Of a stretch of 64,000 nt of DNA, positions 1 through 8,075 are shown piece by piece. The stretch covers positions 186,001 to 250,000 of the forward strand of contig DAOPQC010000004.1 of assembly GCA_035358815.1 (NCBI GenBank), read 5' to 3'. A program made the position numbers and the translations under genes. The stretch is from Thermoanaerobaculales bacterium. Lineage in GTDB: Bacteria; Acidobacteriota; Thermoanaerobaculia; Thermoanaerobaculales; Sulfomarinibacteraceae. The notes beneath the pieces were generated by a model, which saw only the letters and a list, made by a program, of their open reading frames with translations, was not told where the DNA came from and searched no databases. Position 1 is the stretch's first letter. Every line of letters starts with the position of its first letter.

Positions 1-2
1 TG

Positions 3-2579
3 GAAGAGCTATTCCGGCGTTGTCACGTTGTTGTGACGACCAGTAGCATTGCAGGCCAGTCTGCCGACCCGGTCCAGAGGGCGATGGCAAAGCACTGCGA
101 GTATCTGTTCATTGACGAGGCCCACCACATCGAAGCACCTACCTGGGCCGCGTTCAAGCAGAAGTTCGCCGGGAGGAGGATTCTCCAGTTCACGGCGACT
201 CCTTTTCGAGAGGACGGCAAGGACCTGGGCGCGAAGATTATCTTCAAGTACCCGCTGGCTAAGGCACAGAGAGAAGGCTACTTTCAGCCAATCCGCTTTG
301 CGGAGGTTGAGGAGTTCAATCCCGCAAAGGCGGACCGAGCTATCGCGGAGCGGGCTGTTCAGCAACTTTCGGCAGAGGTCGCTCGAGGACACGTCCTGAT
401 GGCTCGAGTCGACTCCATTGCACGAGCACGAGAGGTGTTTGAGCTCTATGAACAGTATCCCCAGTTCCATCCAGTCCAGTTGCACACAGGCCTAGGAGCG
501 AAGAAGCGCAAGGATAACCGCGAGGCGGTGCTTCGAGGCGAGTCGAGAATCGTCGTGTGCGTCGACATGCTTGGGGAAGGCTTCGACCTTCCCGAGCTCA
601 AGATCGCTGCCTTCCACGACATTAGGAAAACGCTTGCGGTGACTCTCCAGTTGGCCGGACGATTCACCCGGACAAGGCCGGATCTAGGCCATGCGACCTT
701 CGTTGCGAACATAGCCGATGTCAGCGTCAGAGACGAGCTAAGAAAGCTCTACACCCGCGACCCTGACTGGAATCAACTTCTGCCCGAGCTCAGCGACGAG
801 GCAGTGGAATCCCAGATGTCGCTCCAGGAGTTCCTAAACGGGTTCACTGACTTTCCGATGGAGGTGCCTCTCAGGAGAATCCGCGCAGCAGCAAGCGCCG
901 TCGTCTACAGGACCCGCTGCGCCTCGTGGAATCCAGAGAACTTCAAGAAAGGAATACCAAACCTGGAATCCTGTGCCCGGGTCCATTCTGCAATCAACGA
1001 ACAGGAGCACACCCTCGTGATCGTGACTGCACGGAAGCTCCCGCTGGCGTGGAGTGATCTCGAGAACCTGTTCAACTGGGAGTGGGAGCTCTTCGTGGTG
1101 GTCTGGCTTCCCGAGCTAGACCTCCTCTTCATCAATAGCTCGAGCAATGCCGGGGAGTACCGTTCGCTCGCCCACGCTATCGCAGGCGAGAACGCTGAGC
1201 TTATCCAAGGTGAGAATGTTTTTCGTGTCTTTGCAGGTGTCAGTCGGCTCCGTCTCCAGAATGTTGGTCTAACGGAACAGCTCGGCCGGCTCGTGCGGTA
1301 CACAGGGAGGATGGGCTCGGATGTCGCCTCAAAGGTCACGAATGCCCAGCGCCGGACCACCAGAAAGGCAGTCATCGCGGGCACCGGGTTTGAGAGTGGT
1401 CGGAAGACGACTGTAGGGTCATCTCGAAAAGGTCGTGTCTGGTCCTTCAAGCGCGAGCGCCTGGCTGGGTTTGTGCGGTGGTGCAGGATGATTGGGGGAA
1501 AGCTCCTTGATGACAGGATCGACCCAGACGAGATTCTGAGAGGAACGCTCGAGTCCGAGGTCATCACTGCTATTCCTCTTGTGATGCCCATTGGGATCGA
1601 CTGGCCAGAGGAGATGTACCGAACGCCAGAAGCCACTTGGACGATTCGTCTACCTGAAGGCGCTGCCCTCCCTCTCTGGTCCACCTCCATTGAACTGGTG
1701 GACCCAACCCCTGGAGGCCCGATCATCATCGCTGTAACAGCCGAAAAGCACCGGTTCGAAATGGAACTCCAGCTATTCAAGCGCACAGGGATCCCTGACT
1801 ACCGCTTCATCGTGCGTGACGGTACTGACGTGCTTCTCCAGCACGGCGATCGAGGAGGACCGGTTCCCATCACCGGGTTCTTTGGCGAGGAACCTCCGGT
1901 GGTCTGGTTTGCCGACGGGTCATCCCTGGAAGGGAACCAATACACCCGTCTCAAGACGACTTGCCCTCCTTATGATGCAAACCGGATTCAGACATGGGAC
2001 TGGACCGGCACTGACCTACGGCGAGAGTCTCAGGGCACGCAGAAGGACCCGAGGTCCATCCAGTTCCGCGTCATCTCTGACCTGAAGAAGGAGAACTACA
2101 CCGTCATTTTTGACGACGATGGCTCGGGCGAAGCAGCCGACATCGTTGCGATTGCCGACACCGATCCAGACGGTGGACCTAGGATCCTGAGAGTTGACTT
2201 CTTCCACTGCAAGTACTCCAAGGTCGCGCCGGGCAATCGGATCGAGGATCTCTACGAAGTCTGCGGTCAGGCACAGAAGAGCATCTCATGGATGTCCTCG
2301 ACCGAACGACACATCGACCTGTTCACCCACCTTCTACGGCGTGAGGCCAAGCGCCAAGACGACGGGAAAACAACCCGCTTTGAACATGGCAACAGGGAGA
2401 ACTTGCTTCGGTATAGAGAGATGAGCCGCAGGTGCCAGGTCAGGTTCAGGGTCTTCATTGTGCAACCAGGCCTTTTGGCGAGCAATGTCACCCTTGATCA
2501 ACTGCAACTGCTCGCCGTGACGGAAAACTACCTAATGGAGACCTACGGCATTCCGTTTGCGATTGTCACTAGTCCATAA
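3..2579 (+). CDS. SF2 (DEAH-box) helicase with possible C-terminal nuclease domain, 5' truncated
   Basis: The reading frame is open to the left edge of the window, so the N-terminus with the Walker A motif is missing; an internal GTG at 33 is not the true start. Seen: motif II DEAH in FIDEAHH (about 108-128), motif III TATPFR (about 193-210), and motif VI QLAGRFTRT (about 646-672), all in the order expected for an ATP-dependent SF2 helicase/translocase. The last 250 residues contain a DIVAI stretch followed by VDFFHCKYS, whose acidic-x-Lys arrangement resembles a PD-(D/E)xK nuclease core; this is inference. Large helicase-nuclease proteins of this plan are common in restriction and phage-defence loci, so a DNA-processing defence role is plausible but not shown. 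It ends before a gene-poor 400 bp and has no visible operon partner inside the window. Confidence 0.8.
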   Translation, partial: EELFRRCHVVVTTSSIAGQSADPVQRAMAKHCEYLFIDEAHHIEAPTWAAFKQKFAGRRILQFTATPFREDGKDLGAKIIFKYPLAKAQREGYFQPIRFAEVEEFNPAKADRAIAERAVQQLSAEVARGHVLMARVDSIARAREVFELYEQYPQFHPVQLHTGLGAKKRKDNREAVLRGESRIVVCVDMLGEGFDLPELKIAAFHDIRKTLAVTLQLAGRFTRTRPDLGHATFVANIADVSVRDELRKLYTRDPDWNQLLPELSDEAVESQMSLQEFLNGFTDFPMEVPLRRIRAAASAVVYRTRCASWNPENFKKGIPNLESCARVHSAINEQEHTLVIVTARKLPLAWSDLENLFNWEWELFVVVWLPELDLLFINSSSNAGEYRSLAHAIAGENAELIQGENVFRVFAGVSRLRLQNVGLTEQLGRLVRYTGRMGSDVASKVTNAQRRTTRKAVIAGTGFESGRKTTVGSSRKGRVWSFKRERLAGFVRWCRMIGGKLLDDRIDPDEILRGTLESEVITAIPLVMPIGIDWPEEMYRTPEATWTIRLPEGAALPLWSTSIELVDPTPGGPIIIAVTAEKHRFEMELQLFKRTGIPDYRFIVRDGTDVLLQHGDRGGPVPITGFFGEEPPVVWFADGSSLEGNQYTRLKTTCPPYDANRIQTWDWTGTDLRRESQGTQKDPRSIQFRVISDLKKENYTVIFDDDGSGEAADIVAIADTDPDGGPRILRVDFFHCKYSKVAPGNRIEDLYEVCGQAQKSISWMSSTERHIDLFTHLLRREAKRQDDGKTTRFEHGNRENLLRYREMSRRCQVRFRVFIVQPGLLASNVTLDQLQLLAVTENYLMETYGIPFAIVTSP

Positions 2580-2995
2580 GTCCATCGCGAGGTTCTCCGA
2601 GGGCGCGTTGGTGAGGACGGGTCAGACGTCACAGGCCAACCAGTAGTGCTCCCCACACGAGCCACATTGGCTGGCTGTTGCGCGCGGAACTCGGAGGAAC
2701 TCAGAATAGCCGATAGCCCGCCCAGCGGGTCGGCGTGCCCGGCGTGAACTACACGCGTGCATTGACGACAATTACACCTGTGCATCCATGAGGGCAGCCA
2801 ACGTGCCGTGATTATGCCGGGGCTGCCCTGGCGCCGGCGGCGGGTGTCGTGGGCCCCTTCCCCCTTCCGTTGAACGTGGCTGGGCGGTGACGACCTACTG
2901 GACGCGGCCGTTGGTGTTTCTTTTTCCTTCCGAAGAGAAACCACGATGTGCCCGCCGTCGCGCCTGTGGGCGCTGTGGGAATCCCGCGGGTGGGG
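2580..2995. other. Intergenic stretch without a supported gene
   Basis: Reading frames here are short and have no recognisable protein character. No clear terminator hairpin with a T-tract follows the helicase stop. The right end carries the start region of the truncated lipoprotein gene. Confidence 0.5.
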
Positions 2996-3370
2996 GTGTC
3001 CAAGTTACAGCCGGTGGTGAGTGCCTTACTCATCGCCTGTGGGTTTATGGGCGCCGCCTGCCGTCCGTGTCCGCGTCCCGAGGCAATCGACAACGAAGAG
3101 TCGACGGAACAGATCCTCTCCGACGTGGTGCAGGAGCTGGAGCGAAGGGCAGACCCGAAGAAGGGTCTTCGCGCCCATCAGTACGGCAAGCTCCTGCCCA
3201 GGGGCACGAGGATCCGGCCCGCGTTCTCAGACGAGGACTCAGGAGTCGTGTGCGCCAACCCGTGCTGGCTGCTCTTCATCGACGAGCAACCCCAGGCGCA
3301 CTTCGCTCACCCCGTGCGCATCGCCATGCGACGAGGGCCGGGTGTGGACCGGTTTCAGGGGGGCAGGTCA
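2996..3370 (+). pseudogene. Truncated lipoprotein gene
   Basis: A GTG at 2996 opens a frame that reads as a normal lipoprotein N-terminus: short basic start, hydrophobic stretch (PVVSALLIACGFMG) and a lipobox-like GAAC followed by CPRPE. About 90 residues with good protein character follow, ending with a Trp/Phe-rich segment (CWLLFIDEQPQAHFAHPVR). After about 3345 the frame stays open to 3901 only as the antisense shadow of the minus-strand gene at 3368-3853, and the sequence loses protein character. The simplest reading is that the 3' part of this gene was lost by deletion or recombination. The family is not recognised. It could instead be a short genuine lipoprotein with a miscalled end. 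Confidence 0.45.
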
Positions 3371-3853
3371 GTCCTCCGGCGATGCCCGCACCGCCTTCGC
3401 ATCGAATCTGCCGAAGGGCCGCCGCTCGTCCGGCGAGAAACGCAGGTCGAAGGTCCGCACCTTCTCTCCCTCGAAGCCGAAGCCGAAAGGCTGGCCCTCG
3501 AGCTCCCTCAGCAGCGCCTCGTCGTAGATCCGGAAGTAGAGGGTAGTCTCGTTGCCGCCGTATTCGGGGACCTTGTAGTCGCCGATGAACACGTCCAGCG
3601 GAATGGCCCGCGGTTCCCCGAAGTCGCCGTCCAGGCGCACCACGTACGCGCGGCTGTAGCTGCGCAGAACGCCTGTCTCATCGATCCGCACCATTGGCTT
3701 GGCAAGGTCCTCCTGGAAGATCTGATACGCGTCGATCCGCGGGCTGCGGGCCGCAGTGCCGTACTCTTGTTGGGCCAGTCCTGCGTCTGGCAGCAGGAGC
3801 ACGCTGAGGGCGGCGGCGAACGTCGCGCAGCGGATTCTGTGCGTAATGGTCAT
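3368..3853 (-). CDS. Small secreted protein of unknown function
   Basis: 161 aa. The start at 3853 is preferred over an in-frame ATG at 3871 because an AGGGGGA ribosome-binding site lies just upstream of it. The N-terminus is a clear Sec signal peptide (basic start, hydrophobic FAAALSVLLLP, cleavage near GLAQQ). The mature part is rich in beta-forming residues and Tyr/Phe (VFIGDYKVPEYGGNETTLYFRIYDE), suggesting a small periplasmic or extracellular beta-rich domain. The family is not recognised. It begins 19 bp beyond the 3' end of the lipoprotein hydrolase gene on the same strand, so the two may be co-transcribed. Confidence 0.65.
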   Translation of the reverse strand: MTITHRIRCATFAAALSVLLLPDAGLAQQEYGTAARSPRIDAYQIFQEDLAKPMVRIDETGVLRSYSRAYVVRLDGDFGEPRAIPLDVFIGDYKVPEYGGNETTLYFRIYDEALLRELEGQPFGFGFEGEKVRTFDLRFSPDERRPFGRFDAKAVRASPED

Positions 3854-3872
3854 GATGATTCCCCCTTCCATT

Positions 3873-6818
3873 CTACTTACTCAGCTGGATGTCATCGATG
3901 ACCACCAGCCCTGTGCCTGGACGGTCGAATTTGAGCCGAATTCTCGACACGTTGCTGAGCTGCCAATCCCCACGGTTAACGATGAAGCTGCGCAGGGGGA
4001 TGCGCACCGTCTTGGGGATCGACTTGGTGACGTCCCGATTCTTGTTTGCGGTCGTGCACCAGCCGAGGTAGATGACGGTCTTTAGTGGATACGGCAGGCT
4101 GTCGAAGTTCGACACCTTCAATGAATGTGCCGTCGTGGTGCCGAGCTGGAGCTCGATGGACAGATCCTGGTCGACGCCGGCGGTGTTGGAGGACGCGGGG
4201 TCCTCGTAGATCTGACCGACCCGCAGGGCGAGGTAGGGATATGTATCCACCAGGGTGCCGATGGTCGCCGGCAGGTTGACATCATAGGTCGCCGAGGTGG
4301 AGCTCCAGCCCGCGACCAGACCGCTGGTCTGGTGCCAGAAGTAGTACGGGCTAGTCACCACGCAGGCGCCCCCGGAGGAGGAGAAGCCGCCGGTGATGTC
4401 TTGGTCGAGCAGTGGGCTCACGCCGCTGGCCATGTTGGTGACGCCAGTGTAGGACCCCGTGGTGGAGGCGTGGTCTTCCTCGTAGTTGTTGAGGTCGATG
4501 CGGCTCTTTGAGCTGTATTGGTGGACGAGCTCGGTTCCGGTCGGGATGCTGCTGAAGGTCACGTCGCCGGTGAGCAGGGCCTCATACGCCTCCTCGCCCA
4601 GCAGACTGAACTGGAAGAAGCCGCTCACGTAGACTTTGCCGATGGCCTGTTGGTCGGCTGCTGACAGCTGGCTCGACGGCGAGGTGATGGAGGTGGCGTC
4701 GTTGGAGTGCCCGGCCCAGTTGGTGTTCCAGTAGTTGTGGTTGGCACGCTGGACGAAGACCAATCCCTTGCTTCCCGCGGCCGTCGCTGCAGTGGGGAAT
4801 GCGCGGTCGTAGGTTTTCTGGCCACCGAAGGTGAACACGTCGCCGTCGTGGCTGCCGTGCATGATGAAGAAGTCGGCGCCGTTCGGAACGATGGGCGTGC
4901 CGCTGTAGGACGTGCCGATCTGTCCGTCCACGGGCGCGATGGCGAACAGCGCCTCGAGGTCGAAGTTGAAGTTGTGATCGGGATCGCTGGCGTTGTGGAG
5001 GCTGGTGTTGAATAGGTGAGCGACAGTGATTGCTTCACCGCCCCGGGAGTGGCCCGCCAGGCCGATCTTGGTCATGTCCACCTTGTTGTGGAAGGTGTGG
5101 CCAGGGGTGGCGTTCCACTGCCGCCAGCGCTGCAGGTGGCGCAGGAGCACGATGGCTCGGGCGTCCATCTCACCCGAGACGCTTCCGTTGAGGAAGTTCT
5201 CGTCCACAGACATGCAAATGATCCCATGGCTGGCGAGCAGGCTGCACAGGTAGCCGTACCCGGTGTGGCTCGGGTAGGTCGGGCCGTGGTTCCCATGGAC
5301 GATGAGCACAAGCGGGAATGGGCCGCTCCCGTTGGGGTAGTACCCTTCGGCACGCAGGGGCACGTTGTTCATGTTCTCGGTCACCGCGGGCGACGGTGAG
5401 TTGAAGTAGCTCGAGATGTCTGTGCGCAGGGGATCGCTGGGCGATGTGGTCGCCGGCTGGTAGGAGTAGGCCGTGGTGGTGTAGGTGGTGCCGTTGACGG
5501 CGGGATCCGGCACCACGTAGGCCCCCACGCGGGTCGCGCGGTCGACGAAGTCCTTGCCGGCATCGAAGGTGCCGTCACTCACCCAACCCCCGGGCGTGCT
5601 GGCGCTGGTGGAGCCGAAGTCGACCACGATGTCGTATTCGCCCTTGGTGGGGTTGCTCCAGATGGGGATCATGCTGCCGTTGACGCAGCTCCCCTTGACC
5701 GGCATCACTTCCGGCGTGCCGCTCTTGTCGGTGAGACCGGAGGAGGCGCTCCCGTGGTCGATGACGTAGTAGGCTGCGTAATCGCCCCCGGGATGGGTAG
5801 CGGGGACGATGGCGGGGTCCACGGCCCCCCACATCTCCTCCCCCACCTCAAAGGTGTCGTGGAACTCGAAGTACGGGTATCCCCAGTTCTTATCTAGCCG
5901 CCCGGCGATGTCGAAATCCCCCGGCGCCCAGGGAGGATCGTAGGAGAGGAGCTGGACGATCATCCCGGTGTCCTGGACGTAGGTCACCAGGTCGTCATCG
6001 AGCAGCTGGTGAGCGCGCTCCTCGCGGTTGATCCGCAGCACGGCGTCGTAAGCTCCCCGATCCAGCTCCTCCGCTATCCACAGGAGCTCGGTAAAGTCGG
6101 TCTCGCCCTGCCGCAAGGTGACGGTCTGAGCCTGGTTCCGGTAGCGGGGCCGGACGTCGTTCAGCCGCGCGCTGCGCCGCCAGCCATACTGGTTGGGGAC
6201 CAGAAAGATCTGCAGGTCAGCGCCCGGCGGGAGATTCTGACCGGTGAGATAGACGGCGGAGTCACCACCCTCGATGAAGCTATTGACCAGGCAGCCGTCC
6301 GAGTTACTGAAGTAGATCCGCGGCCGGGTCCCATCCTCCTGGGCGACGGGCAGCCGTTGGTGGGCGAGCACGGCCCCTTGCTGGTCCCGCAAAGTCAGGG
6401 TGAAGACGCGTCCCGCTAGCACCTTCCGAGCTTCCTCGAAGGTCCGGAAGCGGTACGGGTTCACGCTCTCGCGCTCGGCCTCGAGCCGGCCACACCCGAT
6501 GACGCCGGAGTGGTACCAGACCGGCGCTGGTGGGATCGCGCCGAGACGGTCGGTGGTCAACTGATAAAACGAGACCACTCGCCCCCGGTGGTCCAGCAGT
6601 TCCACGCGGTAGCTCCGCTCCGGCTCCAGACCGCGAAGGCCGACGTTGAGGGTCTCCCCAACCTCGATGCGGTCGAGGCCTCGCCCGTGGGCGTCCTCGA
6701 CGATCAGGTTGCGAGCGGGGTTATACGGCTCCGGTGGGCACAGGTGGCAGCAGCCGGTCTGGAGCGCCGCCAGGCTGACGAGGGCGGCGATCGTCCGGGT
6801 CCAAGTCGGGAAACTCAT
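3873..6818 (-). CDS. Lipoprotein with alpha/beta-hydrolase domain
   Basis: 981 aa from the ATG at 6818, which has a GGAGGTG ribosome-binding site; the frame is open 164 codons further upstream but without a better start. The N-terminus is a lipoprotein signal (ALVSLAALQTGC, lipobox Cys at about 22). About 300 residues of beta-rich sequence precede an alpha/beta-hydrolase domain with VLIVHGNHGP (oxyanion region), nucleophile elbow GHSRGG (Ser near 591), an acid in GSHDGD (near 657) and a His in RANHNYW (near 692). This matches the chlorophyllase/PET-hydrolase-like superfamily of secreted esterases. A C-terminal beta-rich domain of about 200 aa ends in VVIDDIQLSK, which reads like a carbohydrate-binding or jelly-roll module. 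Predicted to be lipid-anchored and to hydrolyse an ester substrate that cannot be named from sequence. Confidence 0.85.
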   Translation of the reverse strand: MSFPTWTRTIAALVSLAALQTGCCHLCPPEPYNPARNLIVEDAHGRGLDRIEVGETLNVGLRGLEPERSYRVELLDHRGRVVSFYQLTTDRLGAIPPAPVWYHSGVIGCGRLEAERESVNPYRFRTFEEARKVLAGRVFTLTLRDQQGAVLAHQRLPVAQEDGTRPRIYFSNSDGCLVNSFIEGGDSAVYLTGQNLPPGADLQIFLVPNQYGWRRSARLNDVRPRYRNQAQTVTLRQGETDFTELLWIAEELDRGAYDAVLRINREERAHQLLDDDLVTYVQDTGMIVQLLSYDPPWAPGDFDIAGRLDKNWGYPYFEFHDTFEVGEEMWGAVDPAIVPATHPGGDYAAYYVIDHGSASSGLTDKSGTPEVMPVKGSCVNGSMIPIWSNPTKGEYDIVVDFGSTSASTPGGWVSDGTFDAGKDFVDRATRVGAYVVPDPAVNGTTYTTTAYSYQPATTSPSDPLRTDISSYFNSPSPAVTENMNNVPLRAEGYYPNGSGPFPLVLIVHGNHGPTYPSHTGYGYLCSLLASHGIICMSVDENFLNGSVSGEMDARAIVLLRHLQRWRQWNATPGHTFHNKVDMTKIGLAGHSRGGEAITVAHLFNTSLHNASDPDHNFNFDLEALFAIAPVDGQIGTSYSGTPIVPNGADFFIMHGSHDGDVFTFGGQKTYDRAFPTAATAAGSKGLVFVQRANHNYWNTNWAGHSNDATSITSPSSQLSAADQQAIGKVYVSGFFQFSLLGEEAYEALLTGDVTFSSIPTGTELVHQYSSKSRIDLNNYEEDHASTTGSYTGVTNMASGVSPLLDQDITGGFSSSGGACVVTSPYYFWHQTSGLVAGWSSTSATYDVNLPATIGTLVDTYPYLALRVGQIYEDPASSNTAGVDQDLSIELQLGTTTAHSLKVSNFDSLPYPLKTVIYLGWCTTANKNRDVTKSIPKTVRIPLRSFIVNRGDWQLSNVSRIRLKFDRPGTGLVVIDDIQLSK

Positions 6819-7450
6819 GGGCACCTCCTCGCACGCGGTAGGCGGGAGGGACACTCCTCGCGGGATACGGAGTTTGCCCTCCTCACCCACACAGTCCGAA
6901 CACGTTAGATCTTCACCAAAGATATCAGCTTCCCGAGATCCCGCACAGTGTACAAGGACACTCTCCCCTGGTGCGACCTGTCTCAGGGGGAATGTCATTG
7001 TCAAGCAGAACGCCCCTTGACAATCACAGACCGTGGCATTAGAAACAGGTGCACGGTTCAACCGATGAGCAGAGCTTTCCATCGACCTCCGACGGGAGAG
7101 TCTCTTGGAGAGGCCGCTTGGCGACCCCGGGCACCGCCCAGAACGCAGGGCCGGCCTGACCTCACAGGCAGAACTCCTGACAGGCGCGAGCCAGACAGCA
7201 ACGTCGCCAGCGACGCTGCCCACCGGATGCCAGACTCGAACGCCTGCCGCCGGCAGAACGACGGTTGGCATCGCCAACGAACGGTGGGCGTCAGTTCCAA
7301 CGCCCATCACAGCGCGACGATTCTTGAGGGATCACCCGCTCGGATCGCTGTGAGAAGTCCAGACGACGGCCGATCACCTTTCGGCCCGCACGGCTCGCTC
7401 ACGGTTCTGCACCCGCGCCGCTATAGCCCGCAAACGGATTGGAGGATCCC
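6819..7450. other. Divergent intergenic region
   Basis: 632 bp between the divergently transcribed lipoprotein hydrolase (minus) and the membrane protein (plus). No ORF with protein character is seen. It should hold both promoters, but no convincing -35/-10 pair was picked out by eye. A GGAGGA ribosome-binding site at about 7440-7445 serves the plus-strand gene. Confidence 0.5.
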
Positions 7451-8017
7451 ATGAGCATCAGTTCAATGACCAACGCCGCCCTCGCGCGTCGACCCGACTT
7501 CGAACCTGTCGGCCCGCCGCCGCACGGCATGGGACAGATCGCGAAGGTCACGGGAGTCCGCGACACGCTCCCTCCGCAGGGGGCGACACCCCAGCTACCA
7601 CCGGCTGGAATCGCTGCTTCAAACAACGCGATCTCAGCCCTTCAAGTCATCGCCGCCTACATCCCGACCGAGGTGCTCACCCTGTACGTCGCGGTCCTCG
7701 GCGCGCTCGGTGAAGGCAGGCCCGCCGCATGGCAGGTGTTCCTCGCGTTTCTTGTTGCCACCCCCCTGGTGTGCTGGGTGACCTTTGCAGCGAAGCTGAA
7801 GAGCGCCGGGAAGCCGCTTCCCCTGTCCTTCAAGAAGTGGCCGGTCTGGGAGATGACCGCTGCGGCGTTCGCCTTCTGCGCGTGGGCGATCGCTCTTCCT
7901 CTATCGCCGTTCACCCCGGAGTACATCTCGACCGCGCTGGCGGCAATCGTCCTGCTCGTGACGTCGACCCTGCTCGGACTACTCGCGCCTCTGTTCCAAC
8001 GGGCGTTGCCCACCTAA
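7451..8017 (+). CDS. Small multi-pass membrane protein
   Basis: 188 aa from the ATG at 7451 (GGAGGATCCC just upstream; an in-frame TTG at 7439 lies inside this site). The first 60 residues are Pro-rich and hydrophilic. Three to four hydrophobic segments follow: around PTEVLTLYVAVLGAL, VFLAFLVATPLVCWVTFAA, MTAAAFAFCAWAIALPL and ISTALAAIVLLVTSTLLGLLAPL. No family is recognised. It lies 58 bp upstream of the 972-aa gene on the same strand, so it is probably its operon partner, possibly a membrane anchor or channel for it. Confidence 0.75.
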   Translation: MSISSMTNAALARRPDFEPVGPPPHGMGQIAKVTGVRDTLPPQGATPQLPPAGIAASNNAISALQVIAAYIPTEVLTLYVAVLGALGEGRPAAWQVFLAFLVATPLVCWVTFAAKLKSAGKPLPLSFKKWPVWEMTAAAFAFCAWAIALPLSPFTPEYISTALAAIVLLVTSTLLGLLAPLFQRALPT

Positions 8018-8075
8018 GCGCCCCTCCGCGGTTCGTGCTGGGCCTGAGCGAACCGCGCGCCAGAAGGAGGACCCC

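Noticed and set aside
2996..3901. Full-length 300-aa lipoprotein on the plus strand.
   Set aside because: Beyond about 3345 the frame is the complement of a minus-strand gene with signal peptide and ribosome-binding site, so only the first part is accepted, as a truncated gene.
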